A stretch of 64,000 bases of DNA, from contig CADCXA010000055.1 of NCBI GenBank assembly GCA_902806565.1, positions 1,798,001-1,862,000 on the forward strand, written 5' to 3'. Numbering within the stretch: position 1 is the first letter of the stretch; every line of letters begins with the position of its first letter. Below are positions 9,655 through 19,352 of the stretch, in pieces. Made by a program: the position numbers and the translations under genes. The notes under the pieces were generated by a model. The model worked only from the letters and a program-made list of their open reading frames with translations, had not been told where the DNA came from and searched no databases. Origin of the DNA: Hypoxylon rubiginosum (lineage: Eukaryota; Ascomycota; Sordariomycetes; Xylariales; Hypoxylaceae).

Positions 9655-11542
9655 TTACTCCACGACGGTAGGGCACGTTCCAGCTTCCTGGTCCCTCGAG
9701 TTTGACATGGTCTTCCGAGCCATCGAGCCATCATCCATAACGACGGTCTGAACATGCTTCCTCGGCACCCAAAAAAGCTGCACAATCCCAATTACCGCAA
9801 CACCAGCACAACTGAGCCAAGCGGCAGCGGAGCCGCCGGCACTATAGATGATGCCGACTAGCGGCGGGGATACCGTTCGAGCCAGGCAGCAAGCCGACAT
9901 AGCCAGACCGTTGACTTTTCCCAGTACCAAAGGCGACGGCGTAGCATCCTTCAGCAGAATGAGAGCGCAAGGTATCACGACGATGCCGAAGAAGCTCTGC
10001 ATGATAAGCGAGAGGTAGATCCCTGGGGAAACTAAGGCGGGAGGTAAAGCCGAGAGGAACGGCATCACTATATATGCCAGGGGGTACAGGACAATGTTGA
10101 AGACGAATGACTTCCAAACCCCCACGTTGTCCACGAAAAGAGGGAATATGATCGCCTGGATGAACAGTCCAAGGATGCCGTTGATAGCCAAATAAACGCC
10201 CACATCGTGAACGGTATACCCCAGACCGCCAATTAAGTCAATTTCCCCTGGTGCTGAGGCTGGCTTATCTAGGAGATGTGTCGGTAGCAGGGTGCAGAAG
10301 GCCATCTGATGGTATGAAACCAAGACCAATGCAGTCGTAACCATGATGATGGTGAAATTGAAAGCCCGGCCTTTGAAATTCTCACCATTCTTCGGGGCCG
10401 AGGGCGGCAGCTTGATCGAACGCACCGTCCCGAACGACGAGCGCCTGAGATCGAAGTTCTGCTCAATCGGCACCGGAAGACTCTCCTCGACGAACACCGG
10501 CCTGTCGACCGCAGCCCGCGACAGGCTGCGCGCGGCGGACGACCTCCGGTCCTTGCGGCGGCGGCGGTGGAGCGGGGTGCGCTCGTCGTCGTCGTCGTCG
10601 TCCTCCTCTTCGAAGACGGCGGCCTCGTGCGCGGCCCTCCTCCTCCTCTCCCTCTCGTCCCGGGGGTTGGTCTCCTCGAGGAAGAGCGCGCCCTGGACGA
10701 TGGCCAGCACGATGACGACGACGGACACGAGGTTCGGCAGGAGGTACGGGTACCGCCCGAAGAGCCCGTCGGCGGGGAACAGCGAGGGGTAGAATACCGC
10801 GGGCTGGGCGAGGAAGCCGCCCATGGCGGAGCCGATGATGCCGCCGAGAGTCCACACGAACGGCTGCGTGGCGTATGCTTTTGGCTCGTGCTCCGGGTTT
10901 TTTACCATCTCCGCTACCATGGTTTGCATTACCTACGGAAATGGTAAGCAAATTGTTAAAGCGTCATGTTGTAATGCAGCTATCGCTTGCGTGTACATAT
11001 TATCTGGGGGCATCTCCGAAAAAGGTAGGCACTGCTAAGAGAAATACAAGGTAACAAAAATGATAAAATGCTTGACGAACCGCGACATTGCCGTTCAGGG
11101 CCCCGCCGATGAACCGTGCTAGCAATGCAACCCAGTACTCGGTAGCCAATCCGAAGATCAGGCTCGAAATGGCCACGCCGCCGAGCCCGAAGAGGACGAC
11201 CGGCTTCCTGCCGTACCGGTCGGAGAGCGCGCCCCAGCCAATGGCCGTCAGGGCCTCGGCGACGGCGTACGCCGAGACCAGGAGGCCGGCGTAGAAGGAC
11301 GCGTCGGTGTCATCGCCCCCGTTCAGGTCCTGCACCATCACGTAGGTGTAGGCGAGGATGGAGTTGAAGGCGATCGGCTCTGAGAAGCGACATATTGCTA
11401 TAAATTACGGTTTGCGGTCAGAGGGTCTTTTGAACGCTTTGCCTTTTCTAGGTAGGTAGATAGGGGGGTGCGCACCTAGGATTGTGAGCTGCTTGGTAGG
11501 AAAGGCATGTGAATTCGGATCCTGCGATCGGTCTGAAGGCAT
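9655..11542 (-). CDS. Major facilitator superfamily transporter
   Basis: Predicted 12-helix membrane transporter of the MFS, closest in feel to the fungal/plant ZIF1-like (yeast YCR023C-type) branch. Exons 11542-11476, 11397-11081 and 10932-9655 join in frame to 553 residues. Exon 1 ends in QLTILA and exon 2 continues ICRFSEPIAF, a characteristic helix-1 sequence of this branch. MFS motif A appears as GALSDRYGRKPV between helices 2 and 3. The central cytoplasmic loop (about residues 225-310) is long, acidic then basic, with a run of Asp followed by ERTPLHRRRRK. The exon 2 donor is GTTCGT, a weak but usable site. The substrate is unknown. It diverges from the helical/ULD gene across about 1 kb. 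Confidence 0.88.
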
Positions 11543-12596
11543 ACTAGGTAAAGTCTCTGTTATTCTGCTCCAATTGGCGATACGATACGATACGATAGGG
11601 GGCCTTCTAAAATTCGATAGGTCACAGTCCAGTCCGTTAAGGTAGTCTAGCAGGCCGAGGATTCTTCTAGCTCTAGTTATTGGAGAAAGGATGCTGATCT
11701 CACCCCGGCTTTAAGGTAGCGTAGAGGGATGTGTTTTCGCTTCTGTGCGGGGAAGGGGAGGAAGGACGGAAGCGCGCTTTGCGACACCCAACTGCGAGGT
11801 CGGCCGAAGGGACGGGATGTCGATCACTTGTCTCGACTTTGGAGTTTGGTCGGCAGAGCTCCCCTTGCGGTAATTACCATTGTTATACCTACCTAGGTAC
11901 GTTATCCTCTTGACCGCCAATATGTAGCCCGAAATGAATCCATTTCGGATATGTATACGGGCAGCGAGGATTTCGGGTCCGCGCAGATCAATGCCATGCA
12001 TACCAAGCTTCCTGGCTTCCCATTCTAAGAACTGGCATTACCCCCCTTAACTGAATTATCCTTGTTATTGAATCTTGTCCGTCCTCCCTTTAAGCAATTC
12101 CGGCTCGCCTGTGTAAAACATTGGGGCAATATATGTCCAGACAACTCGATCTTGACGAGGAGAATCTTCTTGTCAGGTATTAATAAGAGGAGTTTATCTA
12201 ATTCATTGTTTCAATCAATTAACTTACATATTTATTGATCACGTAAAAACTTTACGTCTCCTTCTATGCTGGATTATATTCCATGAGGGAGGGCATCGAG
12301 ACTTGAGCAAGAATGTATCCAACAGCAGGCAAGGATAGAGCATTTCGCGATATTACGTTCCTGAATGTCCTTGAGGTGCTCAGCCACAGAGCTTTGATGT
12401 AACTCACGAAGGACTTCAAAATATCGGACCAATCATACATCTGAGAAGAATTTTCAGCTTTGGTTGCCTGCAGGGCCGCGAACCGATATCAGGCTCGCAT
12501 CCCACTTGGCCATGTTGGAGCCTTTCACTCCCCAGTAGTCCTAGGACCAACACTCTCTACCTAGATGGTGGTTCTCACTTGCAACGATTCAATATA
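11543..12596. promoter_or_regulatory. Divergent spacer MFS / helical-ULD gene
   Basis: About 1.05 kb. Contains a short tandem array of CGATA units near 11577-11598 and an ACCTACCTAGGTAC palindrome at 11887-11900. No convincing gene. Confidence 0.5.
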
Positions 12597-14193
12597 ATGG
12601 CTTCACCGTTGAGCGTTGGTGATTGTATTGCCATCATCGGTGTGTTGATCCAGGGCTACAAGGCTATTAGCGACTCGTCGGACGATGCGAAAGCGCTCGG
12701 CAGCCTACAAGTAGACCTGCAGCACATGAAGGAGATATTCGAGCAGCTCGCCGAACCGCGTACTAATGTATCTCCAGAGTCCGAGGCGAGTACCAAGAAG
12801 CTCAACGATATAGTTGATCGATGCCGGGAGACCTTAGACGAACTCACAACTGCGACGAAAAAATATGGAGCTAGCACATGGAGAGTCGTAACATATTATC
12901 GTCGCATCTCCTGGTCGCTCTCCGGCCAGAAGGCGATTGCGCCAATCCAGGCCCGTGTTCAGGGACTTACGGCCTCGTTATCTGCAGTCCAATCCGAGAT
13001 CATTCGGTTTGTTCTCACCCCTATCATCAAATGTTAAATGATATTCTTTCTTGGCCTAACCCATTCTGTTCCTGCAGAAAAACTCTCGAAGAAATGAATG
13101 CCGACGCCCAGCGACGCATCGAGGACCTTCTACTGCAGCTGAGGGAGGATAAGGAGGAGATAAAATACCATATCTATGCTTCGATCGAAGAACCGCCGGA
13201 CCGTAAACCTGTGGAATTCCAAGATGCTACAGGAAGGCAGTTCCACGTGCCTTTGGAGCTGTGCCAGCGCTTTGATGTACGCTTCCCCCGTGTACCCCTT
13301 TATTTCAACCAAGAACAAAGACACTAAACCGTAGCGAAGGACTTCCTCGATTTTCTGAAGTTCAGTTTCAGAACAATGAGGGCGATATTGCCATTTGTGA
13401 TACGAAGAGACATATGGCTATTCACGCCGGCCAGGAATGGCTCCAAGTGGTGGTATCTCATCACAGAGGATGACTGGGCCGAAGTCGCCCGTCCAGGGGT
13501 TAGGCTTGGCATGTCACTCTTCCGGGCTGATTACATGCCGTCTAGTGTCCATTCCTGCAAATGCAGATATTACAGTTCGGAAAGCCAGCAAAAAGAGCGG
13601 TGGCCACTTGTCCGCGGACCTGGGCAGGACTCCTTTATTAGATTCTCGAGACCTGCGCCTCCGTGGAGCACCCTCCCGATAGACTTGGAATTCCGGTGGT
13701 GGTAAGTGGACATAGATTGGCTAGAAGCTTGACTGGAAACGTAAGGGAATTTGCTACCGAGCTAACATAGTAACGCAGGTCTCGCCCGGCTCTCTGCGGC
13801 CCTGTCTCTACGAAACCCTCTGGGGACCAGCGGCGTCAAAACGTGGTGCAAAACGTGATGTCCAGTTTCGTCTCATCCGACTCTAGCTCGAGCCATACCC
13901 CTGTATGGACGGCTCAGACTCAAGAATCGATAGAATTACCAAAGTATTTAAATTTTGGAGCTCGAGACGATGTATTCGGATCGAATAATTCTGAGTTAAG
14001 GCGAAATTTACTCGGTGTCGAACCTGGCCGCGAAAAGCCTGACGAGGTCGAACAAGCAGCTTTTCAGTTGCCCAAATCGAGACTCAGTCAGCTCTATGAT
14101 CAACGTTACTTACGCCACTTACTCGAGCGAGGCGAACGTGAAGTTTCCCTGCCCTTGAGAGGGAAGAAGAGGATTCGCAGGATGAGCTCTTGA
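12597..14193 (+). CDS. Helical N-domain (HeLo-like) plus ubiquitin-like ULD domain protein
   Basis: Member of a fungal family related to STAND/NLR accessory proteins. Four exons (12597-13006, 13078-13276, 13340-13701, 13779-14193) join in frame to 461 residues. Residues 1-135 form an all-helical domain beginning MASPLSVGDCIAIIGVLIQG, resembling the HeLo-like/fungal N-terminal domains found on NLR-type proteins. Residues about 137-170 look like a coiled coil (EEMNADAQRRIEDLLLQL). Residues about 175-260 match the ULD pattern: KPVEFQDATGRQFHVPLELC, then ITEDDWAEVARPGVRLGM. The tail is Ser-rich and ends with basic residues. Function is unproven; in this family a role in recognition or cell-death signalling is inferred. 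The third exon start (AAG acceptor at 13338-13339) was chosen because the nearer AG leads to an early stop. Confidence 0.75.
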
Positions 14194-14566
14194 TGTTTGT
14201 GGTGATGCGACATCAAGTCAAGCGTAAAGGAAAGACAAGTTATCGTGTAGACGTAAGGCTATCTCAAGTTACCACCTTGAGCTTACCAGATGCTTTCCAC
14301 TGCCTAGGCTATAACCTTTAGTTGCCTCAGGTACCCCTATAATTTAGAAGTGTATGAGCCATACGAACGATTACAGTTGATACTCTTAAGGACCACAGAG
14401 ATAATTAATAAGACATGAACAAGGAGACGACGATCTGCACTACTTGGGATAGCATAAATAGAGGATGTCGAAGAAGTTGAGGAAGGGCGAAAGAGCTTAA
14501 TGTCCAGTGTTCGAAATTAGTTACTTAAGGGGTAGTTACGAGCCCGGTAATTCTAAGGGTTGACCA
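14194..14566. other. Convergent spacer
   Basis: 373 bp between the 3' ends of the helical/ULD gene and the caspase-domain gene. No gene or repeat seen. Confidence 0.6.
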
Positions 14567-15547
14567 TCATTCTAGCTTCTCCCAATACTGCCCTGCCGGC
14601 CCTGACAGGCGTCGATACAGACGGATTATGAATAGGCCTTGCAGACCCGACATTGGATGTAACTTGATCTCGCCGTTAGTCACTGGGTAGTGGGCACGCG
14701 GCTCCATAGGTTGGAGATATATAGGTCCTCGGACAACTTCCGCAACCCAGAAACTCCCCGAAGCCTTGATCTCATCCTTCATTTCTTGTACCAGCATGGC
14801 GATCGAGATGGATTTGTTGGAGCTGAGTCCGGACCTTGTGGAGTCGAGCACCTTCTTCAACAAGGTGCCAAATGACGTCCACTGTTCCATAAATGCCACC
14901 TGCTTTTCGCTGGCAGCAGCGAGAATGCACTACAAAGATATATTAGCTAGTAGTTTCCCAAAGGCATGATTCATTAGAAAGAGACAGACCATTAGTTTTC
15001 CGTCTGGTCCAATGTACTTGTCTTGCTCAAGGTTACGCGAGACCCAAGCTTCGGCACCATGGCAGCAATTGAGGAACATGACTACGTCGCACGGCGCTGC
15101 CTCGAGGACTGAACGAATGACCGGCCATTCAAGAACAACAACGTCCGCGTCAGAGCTGCCCTGTCGGCCAACTACGAAGGACTGAGATGTAGGCCCCTTG
15201 GAGTAGCTGCCTCCGTGACCAACATAGTAAACCACCAAAAGCTCATCACTGTTGGATCCCTTAACCGCGTCTCTGAGAAAGCTTTTGGTTCTTTCGACAG
15301 TTTTTTCGAGTGGGATCATATAGTCTTCGGTTTGCCAGCCCCAATTGGCGAATGTCTCCGTTAGCATTTTGGCTTCCTCTGCAGGGCCATAGGGGAGGTC
15401 ATCCAAGACCTCTCCTTGCCAGTGAAGGGTTATAATCTTAATCTTGACATATTTCCGCATCGATGTCCCACCAACTGTAGGAGACGGCAATGCTAAGGGC
15501 AATGCCATCAGGCAATCAATGGTAGCTTGAGTAATAAATGATGACAT
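14567..15547 (-). CDS. Caspase-domain (peptidase C14-like) protein
   Basis: Two exons (15547-14990 and 14929-14567) join in frame to 306 residues. The p20-like core shows the His loop VVYYVGHGGSYSKG (His111) and the Cys loop FLNCCHGAEAW (Cys161-Cys162 followed by His), equivalent to the DSCHSG or DCC motif of metacaspases and fungal caspase-like proteins. The usual Asp before the catalytic Cys is Asn here. A strand KIKIITLHWQ precedes the catalytic region, as expected for the fold. The C-terminal 120 residues, encoded by exon 2, do not resemble a known partner domain. No prodomain or NLR module is attached, so this is a stand-alone caspase-like protein. It converges on the helical/ULD gene 373 bp away, and its 5' flank runs into a transposon remnant. 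Confidence 0.82.
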
Positions 15548-15948
15548 GGTTTCTAGGTTTCGGTAGGTATTTTGAGAAGTAGAATGAATGTGTGTTCTAG
15601 GAAAATCAAGCTTACTCGCTCGCGCATATATCTAGGAAGTAGTGAAAAAGCTTCAGTCAGAAGCGACCAATGGCGCGCCTTATAAGGAGGATATCCCCCT
15701 GCTCTCAATACGAAGCGTAGCTCGGTGGTTGCGTATAAGTCCTGAAAGTGCCCAAAGTACCGGAAATCCCAACCAATGCGGGCTCATCCCACACACACTT
15801 GTGTGTAAAGGTGCGAGGACCTTTTGGAACTTTGGACGAATCACTCACACGGTCACACCTCCGTGAGGGGTCATTAGGAACTTTCGGGAACTTTGGACGA
15901 ATTATCGATCCCGACGTGTCTTAGTACCCACTATTATGGGCTCAGAAG
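15548..15948. other. 5' flank of caspase gene with direct repeats
   Basis: Carries two copies of GGAACTTTGGACGAAT (about 15826-15841 and 15887-15902). A related GACTTTCGGAACTTT lies beyond the transposon at about 17008. These suggest older repeat insertions at this locus. No gene. Confidence 0.55.
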
Positions 15949-16001
15949 GTCTCGAGGCCGGAACGTTTAAAGTTACAAAATAAGTGTTTAAAGCCACGGA
16001 G
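15949..16001 (+). repeat. Left terminal inverted repeat
   Basis: Ends in AAAGCCACGGAG and matches the reverse complement of 16937-16988, with a two-base indel near CTCGAG and seven transitions in the inner part. Confidence 0.75.
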
Positions 16002-16690
16002 TTTTTTATTTACTAAGCTTAATACAGCTTATTTAATTAAGTAATTAATTTTTAATATAAATCGCAAGTATTTTTATAAATTATTAATTATTAATTTTTA
16101 AAATAATATATAAATAATTTTATAAAAGTTAAATATAAAATTTTAAAAAAATTATTATTATTTAAAAATAATTTTTTTAATAAAATATATATTAAATTAA
16201 ATTATATATTATTTTATAATTTTAAATTAAAATATAATATATATTTATATAAAAAAATTATATAAATATTAATAATATTTTTATATAAAATTAAATATAT
16301 TAAAAAAAAAATATTTATTTTTATAAAAAAATTATATTAAAACTTAATTATTTAATATTTAAATTTAAAAAAATTATTTATATATAATTAAAAAAAAAAA
16401 CCTTTTTTTAATTATATTTTTTAATTAATAAATATATAAATATATATAATAAAAATAAAAATATAATTAAAATTAAACTATAAATATATAAATATATTTA
16501 TATTATATTTAATTAATAATAAAATATAATAAAATAAAAGTGGCTTAACAGTTATATCAGGTACAAAGGTACATCTACACCACGTGGTTAAGCCACATCT
16601 ATATCACGTGGATTAACCACAAATAAAAGGCGGTGGGGGGGCACAATTACGTCAGCCAATTAACGTACGTGGTTATACGCGAAAAAGGGG

Positions 16691-16755
16691 TGCGCCGGAG
16701 GATTCTTGCTCCTCGGCTCGCGGAGCGAGCCGAGGAGCAAGAATCCGGAGGCGCA
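16691..16755. repeat. GC-rich hairpin inside the transposon
   Basis: Arms of 30 bp: an inner 20-bp perfect inverted repeat (GATTCTTGCTCCTCGGCTCG and its complement) around a CGGAG loop, then a 4-bp mismatched bubble, then a further 6 paired bases (TGCGCC/GGCGCA). It sits about 150 bp from the AT-only half of the element. Confidence 0.9.
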
Positions 16756-16936
16756 GCCCCCTCCGCGGCCTCAGATAAATTGAATATAAAAATATAGAAA
16801 TAAAATATATATTATGAATAATCTAAGGGTATTTATCCGATGACTAAACCTGCTCCTAAACTCGGGTTATTGTGGCACGCCAGAGCTGGGGTGCCCTCTA
16901 GTTAGATAAGCCGTATCGGGCCTAGTAGGTAATAGA

Positions 16937-16988
16937 CTCCGTGGCTTTAGGCACTTACTCCGTGACTTTAAGCGTTCCGCTCGAGGCG
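16937..16988 (-). repeat. Right terminal inverted repeat
   Basis: Starts with CTCCGTGGCTTT. It is the less mutated arm of the element, retaining C and G where the left arm has T and A. Confidence 0.75.
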
Positions 16989-17199
16989 GTGTAGGAAGAG
17001 TAGGCCGGGGACTTTCGGAACTTTTCAACCGTCATGTGGAATCTCAACTGCCTAACCTCTATTTGGTAAATGACCCAGCCATATTTTATTACACATTCTG
17101 GTCGCGAGAGTATTAGTAATTCGAGCAATTAAAAAAAAAAAATTTTTATCGACAAGGAGATTTAGCGCTACGGGAGAGAGTTACGTCTTGATAGAGTAT

Positions 17200-18747
17200 A
17201 TGGCTCTGGATTCAGAAAGGTTGCTTTTGGATACCAGTAGTCTGTCGATTGATGGGGCGGCACCCTGGAGTCCAACATGCCCGTCATTATTCGATGATGA
17301 ATCCAACACGGAACAGGAAGACGAAGAGGAACTGCTCGGGCCTCAAGCGTGCTTCCAACATAGTCACGTTTTATACCAAACACCGCAACGTGACTTTCCA
17401 GCCGCGTTACGTCCGAAGCTGAAAACTCTCGCCCGGTTCGGCGAAGATGAACACAGTGAGCTGCAAGACGCGCCAGATACTGGAAATAGGGCGTCTCTCA
17501 CTAGAAAGCCTGAACACAGGACTGGCTTTACAACAACGCGCCGGAAGCGGAATGCTGAGGATACAGATTCTAGCGAGGGCGACGAGGCGCGCCTTAAGAA
17601 ACGCTGGCCTGTACGAAATGAGCCGCGTATCGCTTTTGCCTGCCCATTTATGAAGGCTGATGTTGCGCGCCATCATGGCTGTTTACGTTTCCGTCTTTTA
17701 AGGATAGCTGATGTTAGACAACACCTTGCCAGGAAGCATAAGTGTCCAATACACTGCCCTCGATGCGGAGATACTTTTCCAACAGTCTTGGACCGAGATC
17801 AGCATATACGGGCGAGAATTTGCGAGACCAAATTCTTTACTTTTGAAGGCATGACAGAGGCACAATTTGATGAACTTACAAGATCATCCAGATCGTACCG
17901 TACAACATCTACAGATGAGGAACGGTGGTACCAAATGTGGCATATTTTGTTTCCTGGTCGTCGACGTCCTGCAACCCCATACATCCAAAATCCGGACTTG
18001 GTCATTCTACAGGAGTTCAGCAATCACACGGCCGCTTTAATTCCCACAATGATCAACGACAGACTGTCTTCTGGGGCACCTGCTTCGCAAAATTTCGAGC
18101 TTGCCGACATTAGGGAAATAGTCACTCAAAGCCTTAACCAGTCTTTACGCCAATTTTCCGCTACTTGGTTTGGAGATTCTGCTTCGGGCGACTTCAGTAT
18201 TGCTCAAAGTGCTCCATACTCTCTGCCTGAGGATCATAGTAGCAACACGGACAGGGATAATCGTGAACTATTGGGTATAGGCGACATACAGGCCTCTACA
18301 GAGCCTATGGAATATCGAGGCATTGAGACACTGGAAGCGCATGGCACACCACCTCGAAGAATTTCGAATAGTGAGATGATCTTGATTATGGAACCACGCG
18401 AAGTTCCATCAATAGTTGCTCAGTCACCACCTGCCGAACCTTTAAATCTCGAAAACAAACCATCGAATACCAGTATAGAGCGGGGTCGATCGACGAACGA
18501 CATATGGGAGGAGCATAAAGGTTCGATCCAACGACTCTACATAGAAGAGAATAAACCTCTCAACGAAGTTATGGCGATAATGGAAGATGAACATGGATTT
18601 AAAGCCTCGTGAGTACCATCTACTATACCATTTCAAGGTATATTATACTAACGGATATGATAAAGAGCTAAGATGTACAAGACACGATTCGCAAGATGGG
18701 GCTTCAGTAAATATATTACTTCCCGCCCTCGCGAACATAACTCATAA
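17200..18747 (+). CDS. C2H2-type zinc-finger protein with C-terminal Clr5 domain
   Basis: Exons 17200-18608 and 18666-18747 join across a 57-nt intron with GTGAGT donor and a perfect TACTAAC branch point, giving 496 residues. The start is the first ATG of the frame. A degenerate zinc-finger region of the fungal ACPF type lies at about residues 145-215: FACPFMKADVARHHGC, then VRQHLARKHKCPIHCPRC and a further DQHIRARICE. The last 45 residues are a Clr5 domain: IWEEHKGSIQRLYIEENKPL, then EVMAIMEDEHGFKAS and, after the intron, AKMYKTRFARWGF. Clr5 is normally at the N-terminus of fungal proteins, so a C-terminal position is unusual. Likely a DNA-associated protein; target unknown. It starts about 210 bp from the transposon. 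Confidence 0.8.
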
Positions 18748-19352
18748 AACAACAAGTTCAATCGTAGATCGGCTTATGTACCGCCTGCGGATTTTACCCA
18801 ACACCAATATTATCCTCCAATTTTGCTGAAAAGGCTTTCCAGGACTTTAAAGCACATGGGAATTAACTTGAACTTTTATAATAAGTCAATGATTATCTTA
18901 TGGTTTCAACTTACCTACTAGGCAGTCACCAAGTCTGAAGACATACACGTATTTATCAGATTCCATTCGACCCCTGTTGCTGCGCCTCCTCCCTACGGCG
19001 CAAGCTGCAGTATTGCTGTTACATAGAGCGGCGGCGCGAGCCTATCACTGTTGTATTTCTTGCCAAGACGTAGTAGAATAATAAATATCACGGTGAAAAT
19101 GTCGTTTATTACAGCCAAGCATATGTCCACATATGACTGCGGTAGCAAATACGACGCTAAGTACTAAGATGGCACAGTATACTCGTATTTTGGGGCCGTA
19201 ACGGAATTTATTTTTAAAATAATATCTATCAAGCACTAACTACCATATTTAATAGTTCATAGGGCCAGTGTCGCGAAAATAAGTTACACGCCGCTCTTGC
19301 TCTCCACTCAACTTATCTTCCGCAGTTTCGGAAGATTTATCGGTCTATAGCA
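18748..19352. other. Intergenic
   Basis: About 600 bp. A minus-strand 63-codon frame with one hydrophobic stretch exists at 19045-19236, but nothing else supports it as a gene. Confidence 0.55.

Larger units (their letters stand above)
15949..16988. mobile_element. Decayed terminal-inverted-repeat DNA transposon (non-autonomous or remnant)
   Basis: A 1.04-kb element bounded by inverted repeats of about 50 bp (15949-16001 and 16937-16988). Within an aligned 38-bp core the two arms differ at seven positions, all transitions and all with the left arm carrying A or T. That is the direction expected from repeat-induced point mutation. The left half (about 16003-16540) is almost pure A and T, with no open reading frame. 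The right half is of ordinary composition and contains a GC-rich hairpin and E-box-like CACGTGG repeats. No transposase can be read. I did not find a clear target-site duplication, so the exact ends are approximate. Confidence 0.7.

Noticed and set aside
16003..16540. Possible centromere or mitochondrial insertion
   Set aside because: Far too short for a regional centromere, no mitochondrial gene sequence is visible, and it is bounded by terminal inverted repeats with directional transitions.
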